Shown here: positions 47,340 through 60,721 of the stretch, one piece after another
Layout of the letters: the number at the start of each line of letters is the position of its first letter
Position numbering within the stretch: the first letter of the stretch is position 1
DNA from: Papaver somniferum
Taxonomy: Eukaryota > Streptophyta > Magnoliopsida > Ranunculales > Papaveraceae
NCBI RefSeq assembly: GCF_003573695.1
Contig: NC_039359.1
Span: 119,667,849-119,731,848 of the forward strand
DNA length: 64,000 nt
Direction: 5' to 3'
Position numbers and translations under genes: made by a program
The notes under the pieces: generated by a model
Told to the model about the DNA's origin: nothing
Databases searched by the model: none
Seen by the model: the letters and a program-made list of their open reading frames with translations, nothing else

Positions 47340-48853
47340 TACTCAATGGAAACCAAGTTTATCACCTCAAGGACAAATCTTAGCCGATAATATATGAGAT
47401 ATAATTCGAAGAAGGAGACTGTTGATGATGCTCTAATCATGTCTTTATGGTGTAATTCTAATTGCAACTACATTTATCTTCCCTCTATTGGAGCATCAGG
47501 CGGAATTATTTTAATTTGGAAAAGAGGTGTTGTTATAATGGAAGACCATCTTCTTGGAACTTTTTATGTTACAATCAAGTTCAGAAATACACTGGATGGT
47601 TTTGTATAGTTATTTACTTCTGTCTATGGTGCATCTGACTCTGGATACTACTCTCAATTTTGGAAGGAGCTACATTATATCCATGCTATCTTTGATGAGA
47701 TAGCCATGGATTATAGGCGGAGATTTCAATGTTATCTTTGCTCAAGAGGAGAGAAATTCACCTGGAGGTTGATTAGCTAGTAGAAGGTTTTTTAGGAGAT
47801 TCATTAATCGAAATTCTCTTATTGATCTTCCCATGGCTGGAGGTAAGGTCACTTGGAAAAACTCTCAACAGCTACCTTTGTTAATCCGACTAGATAGATT
47901 TGTTGTCACTAGTGATTGGAAAGCTCAATGCCCTGCTTTATTACATTCTAGACTAAAAATACCAACATCTGATCATGCTTCTGTTACGATAGTTTGGAAT
48001 TGTGGTCTAAAATACAAAGCTCCTTTTAGGATTGATAACTACTTACTACAACATCCATCTTTTATTAATAACTTTAAGATTTGGTGGGCAAATTTATCTT
48101 TCAATGGGAAGCCTAGTTTTGTTTTCTCCAAGAAGCTTCAAGGATTAAAATTCTTTATAAAAGCTTGGAAAAAGTTGCTTGGTAACATTCAGAATCAGAT
48201 TGATAATTTAGGAAATTCTATTGATGTAATTTATAGTATGGAAGAATTTTGTTTTCACTACAGATGACATCGTTGATAGAGAGGAAGCCAAAGTTAAACA
48301 TGTTGTTTTGTCTTCGGATTTGGCAAGAAAATGGGGGAAAGGGGTATAGACATATGGATAAAAGATGGTGAAATGAATTTCAGGTATTTGCATCAGATTG
48401 CTTCTTACAAGTATAAATCGTTTAAATATTGATGGCTCTATTACTTATGATAAGGAGAAAATTTGCAAGTCTGCTAAAGAATTTTATTCTAATTTGTTCG
48501 CTGAGCAAATTCCTATCAGACCATCTTTTAAATATTTGGAATTACCTTCTATTTCGGTTTCTGATGCGATTGCTTTGGAAATGCCATTTCCGAAATACGG
48601 AGTCAGGAATGTGGTGATGCATTTTGGAACTAATAAGTCCCCGGGGAATGATGGGTTTACCATGGAATTTTTCAAGGTATCTTGAGAAGTAATCAAGAAT
48701 GATTTAATGTTATCCAAAAAAGAATTTGAATGTTTTTCTTCTCTGGAATAGAGACTGAATTGTACCAACCTAAAATTGATTCTAAAATGCAACGGAGTTG
48801 TTTCTCTCAATAAATTTTGACCAATAAGCTTAATTGGCGGGTTTATAAAATTA
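47340..48853 (+). mobile_element. LINE, 5' part (endonuclease and start of RT)
   Basis: Plus-strand frames read ASGGIILIWKRGV, then a frame with GGDFNVIFAQEERNSPGG (the endonuclease GDFN motif), PMAGGKVTWKNSQ, LDRFVVTSDW and SDHASVTIVWNC (the SDH active-site motif). They are followed by the linker and the RT start FGTNKSPGNDGFTMEFF and PISLIGGFIK. Stops and frameshifts separate them. The sequence breaks at 48853 where an LTR element entered and resumes at 63587. Confidence 0.85.
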
Positions 48854-48955
48854 TGTTAGAGCATATCTCGGTTGACTCATAGTTTTGATCACTAACATTG
48901 ACAAACATGCTTGATATGGCAACGCATGCGAGGTTGACCGAGCTATGCTCTAACA

Positions 48956-50771
48956 ATCTCCCCCTTTGTCAATTTTAGTGACAAAACTATTAATACATAT
49001 GGAATACAAAAAAGATAAACTTTAGTGGCTCCTATTCCATAGTCTAATCTTCAACGTTCCTTGAAATCTTCGTCCTTCCAAGTACTCCAATGATCCCAAA
49101 GGTTGTAAGTTTAGCACCATCGTTGTCGAAGATCCATAGCTACAAAAATGAGAGAGCTCGAGATTCTCAATCATTATTATACAGTGGCATAGTATTATTA
49201 TGAACATCAAAGTCCAATTGCATCACGACTTCAACAATAATACTACGGTGATATGTATCACTCCCCCTTAGTTAATACTCCATCTCGATCATGGAAACCA
49301 CTCCCCCTCACACAATGATCCGAAAACCATATGTATTTGTAGTGTGAACTACAATATTTCTCCCCCTTTTTGTCAATAAAATTAGTAAAGGTACAAGAAC
49401 GGGTTCATAATGAAATTTCCACAAGAGACATTTCATAAACTAAAAGAGAAAAATACATACCAACTTAATTTAGATGCAATCATAAAGCCGAAGCTAAATG
49501 CATTCATCAAGGAGTTTTAAAATACAAGATAACCCCTTTAAAATTCCACAACCGCATACCTCGCAAAATATTACCATTAAGCACAAGTTCAAAAGAAATC
49601 TCTCCCATTTGATGTCATTCCCAAAGGAACAACAAGAGCGACCTTAATTTCGAAAGAAAAGAAGGATTTTTAATTGGACACCAAAAACCATGAGAATGAT
49701 TTTCTATATCCAAAACTCAACCAAATTAATCACAAGTAAACCCATGATTAATTCAATTGGAATACGCAACTAAATCAAAACCACAAAAGTGATCAATTTA
49801 ATTGAAAGTGATCAACATAAGTAAACCTACGGAGCTACGACTAAGTTAATCATATGGAGGTGACTAACTTAACCGTTCAAATACTCAACATAAGGAAAAC
49901 CTTACGGAATATATATGACTACATTAACCAATAGAACATGATTAGTATAGCCGTTCATATACTCAACACAAGAACTTGTGGAATATATGAAAACTCAACT
50001 AGATTAATTACAAGAGAACCTATAATTAATCTAATTGGAATACAAACAACCAAACTAATCACCGAAGTAATCAATTTAATTGTCAAAGGATTTGCTCAAC
50101 AAAAGAAGACTTTCGGAGCAAATAACTAAATAACCAAACAAGATGATTAATTTAGTTCATAATGCTCAACATATAGCATCTCATGGAACAACCAACCAAA
50201 TCAATAAGAATAATCGACTTAGTCGTATCGTGCTCAACATAAGACATACAATGGAGCCATCACGGTAATACATAATAAACTGGATCAATGAAGATCTATA
50301 CCGTGGATAACATACAAGGATCTATTCTATTTTCCATCATTATATGCATAACAACATAATAGACTTTATCCTTGTCTTAGAAAAGATTTAATCCTATTTT
50401 CCATCAAATAAATGACTGCATAGGCATAACTTTTGTATTTGTCAAAAGTCCATTCGTTCTTTCATCAATACGACTACCAATTCATGAACGACTTTACTTT
50501 TGACAACCATATGGGACCTTCAAGTTCACAGACGCAAACAATACATATCCCATAAAAATATTGCAATATAACAAACCACAAAATTAAATATTGCAAACCA
50601 TCATCCTCCAAATATTTTTAGAATTTAAACGAGTAAACCTAAAAAATAACAATAAGAAGATGAAATAATAGCTATGTGCAGTCACAATCATTGCTATTCA
50701 AAGCACTAGTTATTCTTCCAACTAATCCAAAAAGAAGACATCCTAGGCGACTAAACCTCTTGAAAATCATC
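48956..50771 (-). other. 3' noncoding region of inner element
   Basis: No coding potential. CTCCCCCT tracts occur at about 48959, 49262, 49302 and 49362; on the minus strand these are AGGGGGAG polypurine tracts, multiplied as in Sireviruses. Further down, short related segments (CTCAACATA, ACTTAATCAT, GGAATACAA words) recur loosely between 49700 and 50250. Confidence 0.55.
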
Positions 50772-51053
50772 TCACTTACCTTGAATATTCTTCTCATATT
50801 CTCTATATTCTTCAAGCTCATCTTCGATTAGATAAATCCTTGATTCAAGACTATCTATTTTCTCTTCAAGTCTTTCGGAAGAAACTTCGAGTTCATTTTT
50901 CAGAGCACGAACTTGTTCCAAGACGAGATTCATGGTTAAAGAGAGCTTATCAAACTGAGAGACAGTAGGATTCTCATCAGAAGAAGATACAGGTTTATCA
51001 TAGCACATCTCATTGTCAGAAGAATCGAATTGAATCTTCTTTGAAGGAAACAT
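50772..51053 (-). CDS. Coiled-coil ORF downstream of gag (unknown function)
   Basis: 93 codons starting MFPSKKIQFDSSDNEMCYDK. The second half (LEQVRALKNELEVSSERLEE, then KIDSLESRIYLIEDELEEY) has clear heptad spacing of Leu/Ile/Val and many Glu/Lys, so a long coiled coil. The frame upstream is open for a further 20 or so codons, with Ser-rich sequence, before a stop. It lies between the gag region and the 3' noncoding tail, where Sireviruses may carry an extra or envelope-like ORF; whether this is that ORF, a gag relic or a captured gene is undecided. It has no membrane segment. Confidence 0.45.
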   Translation of the reverse strand: MFPSKKIQFDSSDNEMCYDKPVSSSDENPTVSQFDKLSLTMNLVLEQVRALKNELEVSSERLEEKIDSLESRIYLIEDELEEYREYEKNIQGK

Positions 51054-51342
51054 AACCGTCTATACATCACTTTCTTTACTTGAAAGACTAGAGGAGGACA
51101 TGGTAGAGAAGATGAAATGAGACTGCTGAAGAGGTAGAACATTAAAAAGGAATAAAGATGTAGAAATCCCAGAAACACCTTTTTACCAACCCTAACATAA
51201 GTTAGTTATGAAAAAGCTGGATCCGTTCACGAACAAGACCTGGTAAAAGCACAAACAGAAAATAACAAGATTATATCATAGTCCTCTTGTATATCATGAT
51301 TCTTGTATAAGAGGAAAACACAAGAACCATTTTACAACAAGA

Positions 51343-51798
51343 TTACTGAGCACAAGGCCTCCAATCCAAGGTTGGGCTGGGATAATCTTTGCAAAGAGAG
51401 AAACCACCCATAGTATTAGGTTTCTGCTTATTTACACGGATATCTTTCCTATCCATTGTAATCACAGTTTTAACGAATTTGACTGATGATCTTTGCAAAT
51501 TCTGCACCGTTTTTGAAAACACCTTTTGACGAAAGGTAGACTTCCTTTTTGTTTTCAGCATACTACAGTTAGCCAGGAAGAACTGTTTTTGATTTGACGT
51601 GTTAAGATGATCATGAGATGAACCCAACTGAACAAGGCTATTTGGTAGAATCTTTTCTGAGGGACTCCTGGAGTTCAACACAAAATCATGAGAGGTTTTC
51701 TGACCCAACTTATGATACACATACGAACATGTCATGAAGGAATCATGAGAATGGTTTTCAACAAAAAGACTGAGAGAGCAATCATAAAAATAAAACAA
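51343..51798 (-). pseudogene. Degenerate continuation of gag region
   Basis: A 151-codon frame overlaps in a shifted frame the end of gag (NTLVGK...FDREYMARDD in the frame just upstream). It has Lys/Arg/Ser-rich sequence (TKRKSTFRQKVFSK) and ends GGFSLCKDYPSPTLDWRP. No CCHC knuckle or protease motif was found. Treated as decayed gag/early pol. Confidence 0.4.
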
Positions 51799-51839
51799 TT
51801 CTCACTTTTCTCTTTCGTCAAATTTGGATGACAAGGTTT

Positions 51840-52541
51840 ATGTTCAGGAGACGTGATACGGTGGCCAAGCAAATAATGATCGTCTCTTGCCATATATTCC
51901 CGATCAAAAATTCTAATTTTTCCGACAAGTGTGTTTCGCGAAAGAGTATTGAGGTTGTTTCCTTCAACGATGGCATGTCTTTTAGATTCGTATCTGGATG
52001 GCAGCGATCAGAGGATTTTCATCACAATTTCCTTTTCAGGGATGGTCCTACCCAATGCACATGATGCGTTAACAATTTCAGACAGTTTGTGATAAAAATC
52101 ATCGAACGAATCTTCTTCTGCCATATAAAGGTCTTCCCATTCGGAATTAAGGTTTTGAATCCTAGCTTCCTTTTCACTGGGGTTACCTTCGAATACGCTT
52201 TCTAAAGTATCCCAAGATTCTTTAGACGTAGTGCATGAGGCCACATGATGTCTAAGGTTTGGGGTAATAGCATGCAGAATGGCGTTTAGCCCGTCGGAGT
52301 TTTTCCTTGCAGCAACTAACTCGACAGTATTGTACATACACAAATCTTTTGGTACAACAACATATCTTTCCATAACAACGGGAGTCTCATAGCCATTCAC
52401 AACACATATCCATGATTGGAAGTCACGCGACTGAAGAAATGTGCGCATAACAACTTTCCACCATAGATAGTTTGAGCCATCGAGGTCTGGTAGTACGTTT
52501 ACAGAGATAACACTTCTGTCCATAGAGTCAGATCGCCACAA
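51840..52541 (-). pseudogene. Copia-type gag (retrotransposon capsid) with premature stop
   Basis: The frame begins MWRSDSMDRSVISVNVLPDL, followed by DGSNYLWWKVVMRTFLQSRD, the start of the gag/UBN2-type domain (L-D-G-x-N-Y-x-x-W), then LRHHVASCTTSKESWDTLES and MAEEDSFDDFYHKLSEIVN. A TGA at 52008-52010 interrupts it after EIVMKIL; the same frame continues after the stop with SLPSRYESKRHAIVE (normally preceded by Arg, so CGA to TGA is likely) and runs into DREYMARDDHY. The capsid protein would package the element's RNA. It starts just after the primer site, as expected for gag. Confidence 0.8.
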
Positions 52542-52575
52542 ACACAGACTGATGAGGTCTTAAACGTGTTTGCCT

Positions 52576-52587
52576 GCTCTGATACCA
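52576..52587 (-). other. Primer-binding site of inner element
   Basis: Minus-strand TGGTATCAGAGC, two bases inside the LTR end (TTTTTTCA at 52590). It sets the orientation of the inner Sirevirus-like element. Confidence 0.9.
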
Positions 52588-52589
52588 AT

Positions 52590-54973
52590 TGAAAAAACGG
52601 GGGTCTGACAACACCACCCAATATTTCTCTCAACAATCTGTATGGAATAACTCCGAAATACTTTGCTAGAGAATCAACTAGACAATCAGACTCAATCTAG
52701 ATAAAAAGTATGTCAAGGAGTTATTATCTCAATCTCTCGATTTGATCTTTACTCAAGCAAATAGAAATCTGCGAGTATTTATCAAAGAGAGATAACTTGG
52801 ACGGTACCAAAGACCAATGTCCAAGGATCAATCAATATCAATCAACAACCAAAGGTTGGATTTCCAATTGATGATCTTAACACACAACCTGTATTATTTA
52901 TATTATATAAAAAATATAATGCGGAAAAGAAATAACACAGACACCAGAAGTTTTGTTAACGAGGAAACCGCAAATGCAGAAAAACCCTGGGACCTAGTCC
53001 AGATTGAATACACACTGTATTAAGCCGCTACAGACACTAGCCTACTACAAGCTAACTTCAGACTGGACTATAGTTGAACCCCAATCAGTCTCCCACCGAT
53101 CCAAGGTACAGTTGTACTCATACGCCTCTGATCCCAGCAGGACACTGCGTACTTGATTCCCTTAGCTGATCTCAGCCACAACTAAGAGTTGCTGCAACCC
53201 AAAATCACATACTTGACAATAAACAAATATGTATCACACAGAAAAGTCTATCAAGGATAAATCTGTCTCCCACAGATAAACCCTAGGTTTTGTTCCGTCT
53301 TTTGATAGAAATCAAGGTGAACAGGAACCAATTGATAATCCGGTCTTATATTCCCGTAGAACAACCTAGATTAATCAATCACTTCTCAACAATCCTTCCT
53401 GACTACACAGGCGGTTTGTCAAGGAATCACAAACAGTGAGACGAAGATGTTTGTGACTTCTTTATCTTGCCTATCGGATATCTCTCACGATCTTAAGCCA
53501 ATTATGCGATTGTACTCGTACGATAGAAGATGCAAGATCAGATCACACAACTACGATAAAAGTAGTATCGTCTGGCTTCACAATCTCAATGAAGTCTTTC
53601 AGTCGTTAACCTGATTTTAGAGAAGAAAATCAAAGGTTAATGGAGATCGACTCTAGCGAGCGTACTAGTATCACACAAGACGTGTGGGGATTAGTTTTGC
53701 TCAAAGCTAGAAGTCTCCTATATATAGTCTTCAAATCATGGTTTTGCCTTAGTTATACAACAATCCATATTCACCGTTATATGAAAACCTGATTTAGATT
53801 CAAGCTAATATTTCTCAACCGTTAGATCAAAAACTTAGCTTGTCACACACACTTGGGTATACGTTTACTGGGTTCGTGAAAACCATGCCCAAACATGTAC
53901 GTGTATGTTGGTTCAACATAGTAACCCAAAAGGTTAACCATATGAGCATTTCATGTTAACCTTGTTCTTCTTCACCATAACTAGTTCAATTGACTCAAAT
54001 GAACTAGTTAGAGAGTTGTTCAATTGCTATGAGATCTTATGTAGTACACAAGACACAATTGAAACAAAGATCATTCGATTCGATTGAATCGGCTCATGAA
54101 CATTATAGCCACGGTTTGCATAAAGCATTCTTTAGTAATTTAATATTTCATGTTGAGAGCACATGTTTAGATCATAACCACTTAAGCTCACAAACACGTC
54201 GCGGACTTAAGTCAACCAGTTCAGTTTTCCAAACTCAGCAGAAATTCTCGGAAAGAGAACTTCCGCCAGTTCGCGGACTTAGCACACAAATGAGTTTTGG
54301 AAAAACCAGCAAAAATTCTCGGTCGAGAACTTGCGACAGTTCGCGGACTGACTACGTTCGCGGACTTGGCAAGCCAATTCCACAATTCTTCCGATTTCTC
54401 TCGATCAACAAAGTTCGAAAATTTCGGTTCAAGGAATACATGGTTATGTAATCTAAAATCATTGAGACATTCTCAGAGGACGCTATGTAGCCGTTATTCA
54501 CAGACCGATTCATGTTAAAGCAATTCTCAAAGTAATTGAAACGTTTCATGACTTTCTTCACTAGGTGAAGATAAACTTGATCAAAGCGAAACGCTTACCA
54601 ACACACGATTTCGAGAAAAAGATAACTATTGAATACTCAGCTCGAAATATCAAATGTGTATGATCCAGTCTATATAGCATATGACTTTTGTCTCATAAGA
54701 AGTAGGAGATAGAATAGATAGACTTTTGAGTGATAGATAAGTTCAAGTCTCCACATACCTTTTTGTTGATGAAGTCCCACGGTTCCTTGTGTAGATCTTC
54801 GTCGTTGTATGATGAATCTCCATGAAGTCCTTGAGCTTACTACATTTTCCTATCCTAGTCCGAGACTTAGCTATAATAAGCTAGAAATCAAGACTCATAG
54901 TTTTGATCACTAACATTGACAAACATGCTTGATATAGCAACGCATGCGAGGTTGACCAAGCTATGCTCTAACA
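52590..54973 (-). repeat. 5' LTR of inner Sirevirus-like element
   Basis: Bounded on the plus strand by TGAAAAAACGG and GCTATGCTCTAACA. It shares with the outer LTR the conserved segment (here 52960-53030, reverse complement) CTAGGTCCCAGGGTTTTTCTG and CGGTTTCCTCGTTAAC, but is otherwise a different family member. ORFs inside are chance. Confidence 0.82.
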
Positions 54974-57702
54974 GTTTGATTGTCATATTTTAGTGAATCA
55001 AAACTCGATTAAAGAGTCGCTTGATTATGTAACTAGAGACAACTTCGTACAGGTTAGAATAGAAAGATTAGGATTATGAGACATACAAGTATTACTCAAA
55101 GACTTGAAGAATGTGAAGAAGTAACAAGCTACAACGAAGACATCATCCTTCCTCTTGAGGTTAGTAATATTTTGACTTGAACTGTTTCATTCCTAACGTA
55201 TCTTTCAAGTCATATTATATTGAAAACATAACTGTGAAGATGTGAATAATTATACTATAGTAGTGAGACATGATCATAGTGTTAAGGAATTAGAATACGA
55301 AGTATAACGCTTATCTTTTGAACTTCGTATATAAGATATCGACATAATCGTATGAATGCTATTGTGATTATGTGTATGGGTAAAGGTGAAGATTTCATCC
55401 TAGGAAACAATGTTTATATTTGTTTAAGGAAAGTACATTAATGAACTTGTTTTATGAATCGAAAGAAAAATCTCTAGGCTTATTGGTATTGTTATTCATT
55501 GCATATCTTTGGATTACCAACATGTGTGAGTTAGTAGAACCGATCATAACTTGTTATGTATCTTGGTAAAATTAGTCACGGTGTCTGATTCATGTATTGG
55601 TACGACTTTTATTAGTGTAACCGATCCTAAGTAATCACCTAAGATGGTATGATCGGTATTTATAATTGGTGTAACCGATCCTAGTAATTGGTATGACCAA
55701 TCACAAAAGATTTGTGTAATCGATCCTTGTAATTGGCGTAACTGGCCCTGGTAATTGGTGTAACCGATCCTAGTGACTTGTGTAACCGGTTACAAGTAAT
55801 ACCATGAGAATATGGTAACCGGTCCTGGTAATTGACGTAACTGATCCTGGTAACTGATGTAACTGGTCCCATAAAACATATAAGGTAGAACCGATTCTTG
55901 TGTTTGGTAGAACCGTAAACCCATGATTAGTGATTTGATATTTTATCAATCACAGAGTTGTTCTTGAAATACAGATGAACCAATCCTAAACTTGTTTGGA
56001 TGTGTGGTATAATCGATTCCAAGATTGTAAATATGAAAGAGGATTACAAAGAAAAATATGTCGACATACTTTGAACATGTTCAGTAACTCTTATCTTTTA
56101 TTGTTCATTCCTTAGTTACTCAAGAAGATCCCAGACCGAAATAAATTAAGATTTTTTTAATTAAGGTTGTTAGTTTTATACGCTTTTAATTACCAGCAAT
56201 TAAATGCATATTTCTGGAAAATAAAATTGGTAATGTACATTTACTAATTGGAGATTTTCTAATGATATTTCAAAAATATTGGACAAAGCATTTCCAGTAA
56301 TTATAAAAACCGATTTGGGCATTTATTGCATATTTTAAGAATAATTTGGTTTTGTAAAATCCATGGTGTCCAAACATCCTTGGTCTATAAATACCAAGTT
56401 TGCATTTCTAGCAAACTATCCTAAGAACCAGGCAAACTTCATCTTTTTGTTGTTTCTGGTGGAGCTGTCTATTAGGAGAGAAAAGTACCCTAATTAGGCG
56501 AAATCTATTACGACCTCTCGTTTAAAGACTTTTGTGGGATCAAGAAGCGTCTACGAGTACCGTTGGTGGGAAACTGGATGATTACAGTTTATTTTAGTTT
56601 TCGATTGATTTGATTGACTAACGGTTGTTGAACTTTGATTGCTCCTAGTTTGCTTATTCTTGAGAATATTCTCTTTTGATATAAGATTCACTTAGACTAG
56701 ATCGAAGTTTCGACGTGATCGTTAGAACTGTTTGTAGATCTAAAGACGTCTTGTGATAATCCATTATTTACAGACTTCGTTCTGCGCGTGATTGATCACA
56801 AGAGATTTAAGTGGTGTTGTGCAGGTGTTTATTGAAGCTTAAAGAAGATTTGAAGACAAAGAAGATTTCTGATTTGGTTTTTATATCTTTGGGTGTGCAA
56901 AAATCTTGATCGGATGGGATCCAACTAGCATCGAATTTATTCGATTGATTAGTTGTGTAAAGATCGGCATCACCTTATAGTTTTTTGTTTGATTCTATAT
57001 TGATTGATTGCAAATCTAAACTCTGCTACTTCGGTAGTTGTTGGATAGATTGATCTAACCAGGAAAAGGAGTTTATTGGTTACACAGAAGAGACTTTTGC
57101 TTATGGATTGAGATATCTTCATCTGAAAGAATAAAGAGAGTTGTTACCAAACAGATTTGTTGTTTCATTACTGTTTGGAATAAGATCCAAAGGAATTGTT
57201 CCAGTGCGTGCACTTATTGAATGTCGGAAGCGTAGGGATGCTGAAGAAACTAGGTGAAATATAGGTTTAGTTGCTTGGTCTCAACTATACGAAGTTTGTT
57301 ACATTTTGTATAGCGGCTTAATTCTGAGAGTATTCAACTCTGGACTAGGTCCCAGGGTTTTCTGCATTTTCGATTTCCTCGTTAACAAAATCTTAATGTG
57401 TCATTTACTTTTATTTTCCATAATTATAATTGTTTCTATTATAATTCAAAGTAAATTATACAAACGTTAACTCCGTATTAATTGATAGTGACCCTATGGA
57501 GTTTGGTTAAGTCCAAACCTATTATCAAGTAATCACACTTTGATTGTTGTATTGTCTCGATCTCGTATCCATAGACGATCACACAAAGTGTGAATATCGA
57601 TTTGTAGTATTGTATCGACTTTGTCCATAGACAATCACTTTCGGTAAGAGGACTTATAGGTGTATAATTTAAACATTGCATTTGGGTACCCTCGTCTTTT
57701 CA
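54974..57702 (+). repeat. 5' LTR of outer element (main part)
   Basis: Aligns with 60746-63586 to the common end CTCGTCTTTTCA. Compared with the 3' LTR it lacks about 150 bp at the position matching 62425-62570 and has about 30 bp extra near 57620-57660. It contains an AACCGATCC repeat cluster at 55610-55880. Confidence 0.85.
55610..55880. repeat. Degenerate GTAACCGATCC tandem repeats in LTR
   Basis: Units of about 20-26 bases (GTAATTGGTGTAACCGATCCTA and variants with ACCGGTCC or CCAATCAC) recur some ten times. The same cluster is in the 3' LTR at 61415-61680. Confidence 0.8.
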
Positions 57703-57704
57703 AT

Positions 57705-57716
57705 TGGTATCAGAGC
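57705..57716 (+). other. Primer-binding site of outer element
   Basis: TGGTATCAGAGC follows the LTR end after two bases; the usual plant initiator-Met primer site. Confidence 0.92.
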
Positions 57717-57738
57717 AGCCAAACACGAAAAGATCTAA

Positions 57739-57995
57739 CAATCTGTGTTTGGTGCGACACATCTACTGATGATCAAGAGAAATATTTTCCAAAGAAATCT
57801 TTGAACCGATTTCATGAAAGAGATCTTAAGGAATTCCATTTTCAGTCACTTGACAAGAAAATTATACTTCTTCAAAATACAGTGTTAAAAGTATTAAAAG
57901 AAGTTTCTTGTCATAAAAAACTGAAAGATCATTCCTCAGTAGAAATACAGTATATACCCAAATCCGATAACATCAACTCAAAAAATCAGGAGTAA
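57739..57995 (+). pseudogene. Unrecognised ORF at gag position of outer element
   Basis: About 85 codons (CVWCDTSTDDQEKYFPKKSL, then LQNTVLKVLKEVSCHKK) ending at a TAA near 57995. It sits where gag should start but shows no gag motif. The next 2.7 kb to 60721 hold no convincing coding sequence. Confidence 0.3.
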
Positions 57996-60721
57996 GAGTT
58001 GATAATCGGTTCTGGAAAAAGGTTCATCCTCGCGCATGTCGAAGTAGTCCTCGCTCACATGAAGAACGATTCCAAAAAAAAAAGAGAAATTCTCTGCCAA
58101 AAGAAACAATCACGAATTTCTGATAGTTGTTTCAAATAATCATACTGATGTACATCATAAGGAAATCATTAGAATAAGAAAATCTTATGAAAATCTCATC
58201 GTCAGAATTAAGAGAGAGTTATCTATATCTTAAAATTCTCACATCAGTACTATTTCTCCAAATGATCATACCAAAGGATCAAGGAAAGATCATCTTCTTG
58301 GGAGAAAATACTTTGGTCTGAAATTTCCAAAGAGGAACATGAACTATGTTTCTGGTACTCACTGTAAGCAAGAAAAGGCTTACTCCGATGCAACCTTGTT
58401 GTTTGGAGATTGTGCATTCTCATCCTAGTTCGTGCTCATAACTTTTGGGATGAGAAGCACATAAAACAAGAGCACAATTTATTTATTTTTTAATTTGTGT
58501 TTGTATCAGAAAATTATGTGACAATCTCTGGATAACTGCGAATCCATTTTTGTCTAAAAAATTGTTCATGTTTACCATGATCTTCCAAAAATAGGTTTTA
58601 TTTGAAATTTTAGAATTTTAATAAACCTTCCAGCATGAGAAGTTCGGACAAAGGAAACAAAATATATTTTGTATATATTTTCGAAATTTCCCAAGTATTT
58701 TCGGTCCGAAAATTGTCTCTTCTTAAGAGAAACAATCTCTTGATTGTATTAAGAAACCCTGATCGATCCTTATTTAAATACCTATCATGCCTCCAATAAC
58801 TCGTAGTATTACAAAAGTCAATAAGGAGGAAGCTCAAAGGTTAAGGATTGTCAAGGAATCAATACAAAAAGGAAGAAGAAAATCATATTAAGTTATATGC
58901 TGTAATACTTAATCCAACAAAATAGACATCAGTTTTTGAATATTACAATTATTGTATAAGATCTATTGCTGAATAAAACTATTTATTTATGAATAAAATT
59001 ATTATTTTATAATTTTTCTTGTGATAGTTTTTCCCATTACATAGCCTGTGCTTAAATGCTTTATATTGTTGCTATGTGTTTATGTGATGTTTGATTTCGG
59101 TTCTCTTAAACTTAATATTTAATCTCATATGATGTAAACCCTTATGGTTTGTGTGGCTTTTTGATTTAGCGGGATTAAGTTCTATCCCATGTTGGTAGAA
59201 TTTATCAAAGGATCATAAGGTGTTCCGATTGAGACTCATATGTAAAAAGTCACAATATGTATTGAATCAGTTTGTGTTACATGAGTTGTGTTTAGCAAAA
59301 ACATATGTGTTTCGGGTTTTCAACTTTTTCTATTGGCATGCATTAGTTAAAACCGATTCAACCTTTCTCTGGAAAAGGTTTTTCTTTGTTGTTGTTCTTT
59401 TGTTCTTGCGATAGGATGGAAACACAATGAGGGAGAGTTCTAACTTGAACTTGCGCTTAATGCTATATCTTTCTGGGGAGAAGAGGATGCGGAATCCGAG
59501 GTAATGAATTTTTTAGTTAATCGTTTTCCTGTTTAAGAATAGCCTGATTTTATTGCACATATTTTGCTTAACAAAATTCGGTACAATTGATGTTTATTCC
59601 ATTATGTGTGTATGGACGTGTGTGTGTGATTAAATCATTTCCGGTTAATAAAAACTGGTTTGATATCTTTCTTTATTGTTTGGTATCAAATTTTTTTTTG
59701 GCTTAACGAAGTTTCGGTGCAATGGTTTTGCTTTAATGTCTATGTTTGTTTCAATTGCTTCCGGTTAAGAGAAATAATTGTGCAAGTCAATTTATTTGGT
59801 TTGTATGTATTTTTTATGGCTTAACAAAATACATGATCATTTTTTTAGTTCAATTCGATTCTGGATAAGAGAAACTAAGTTAATTCTGATCTTAGTTAGA
59901 CTTATAAAAGTAAAGGATTTGGTTATTCAAGTCTAATCGAATGCCTTGACAAGAAATACTAGTTAACTAACTTATTACTTGTCTTGTCTAAAGTGTAAGG
60001 TCTAAGTTATTGTCTGAATAATTAGAGCATGATAAGAAAAATAAATTTATTTCTGATATTTATTTTGGTCTTATCGAAATAAGCTATTGTATTTGTGCAA
60101 TCGGTTTAGAAAGGGAACTAAGTTTCTTAGTCAATATGTTAAAATATTAAGTAAAATTTCTTCGGGCAATTGTTTCCTCGATAACATATTAAAACCAAAT
60201 TACTTGTAGTTTAGGTTTAGATATTGGTTATCTAAAATAGTATGTGAAACCTTCGTGCTTAACTCTTATAGGTTGTACAATTCTTTTAGATTTGTAAGAT
60301 CCTTTCGGTTTGACCTTTATTTGCTCGAACCTTTGTTATTTTGTGACAAAAAGGGGTGACATATATGGAGTAAACAAGTGATTTGTAATCACTAAGGAAA
60401 AGACAATTGTGCTTAAACATTATATCTAACGAAAGAGTAAAGCATTGACTAAGGGGGAGCAACATATCATATTGCTATTATAGTTATCTTGAATACAAAA
60501 GGGGAATAACAAAGACGTTCGGATTGAAAATCTACCAATTTTTCCTTTAGGGGGGATATTAGCTTTGTTATTCAAATGTCAACAACGACATTTATGGATT
60601 GAATATATGTAGAGTATTGTGTTGTTGAACTTAGAATCAAGCGTATGTGTAATGAATTCTTGTAATTTGTTTATCCATATGTATTACGAGTTTTGTCACT
60701 GATATTGACAAATGGGGAGAT
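57996..60721 (+). other. Noncoding interior of outer element
   Basis: AT-rich with no pol. Purine tracts AAGGGGTGACAT (about 60350), AAGGGGGAGCAAC (about 60450) and AATGGGGAGAT before the 3' LTR recall the multiple polypurine tracts of Sireviruses. Short ORFs (59220-59414 and others) are not supported. Confidence 0.55.

Larger units (their letters stand above)
48877..54973 (-). mobile_element. Sirevirus-like element inserted in the 5' LTR, minus strand
   Basis: The 5' LTR (minus) is 52590-54973 (2384 bp), starting TGTTAGAGCATAGC at 54973. Next comes the primer site at 52576-52587 (TGGTATCAGAGC on the minus strand), then gag, degenerate sequence, a coiled-coil ORF and a noncoding tail with repeated CTCCCCCT purine tracts, the last beside the 3' LTR start at 48955. 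Only about 80 bp of the 3' LTR (48876-48955) survive; the remainder and about 25 bp of the host LTR are missing, so the left junction is a deletion, not a clean insertion. No pol is recognisable. Confidence 0.82.

Noticed and set aside
48854..48955. A 102-bp inverted-repeat MITE at the LINE break
   Set aside because: Both halves are starts of two different LTRs facing each other; the target duplication belongs to the 14.7-kb insertion.
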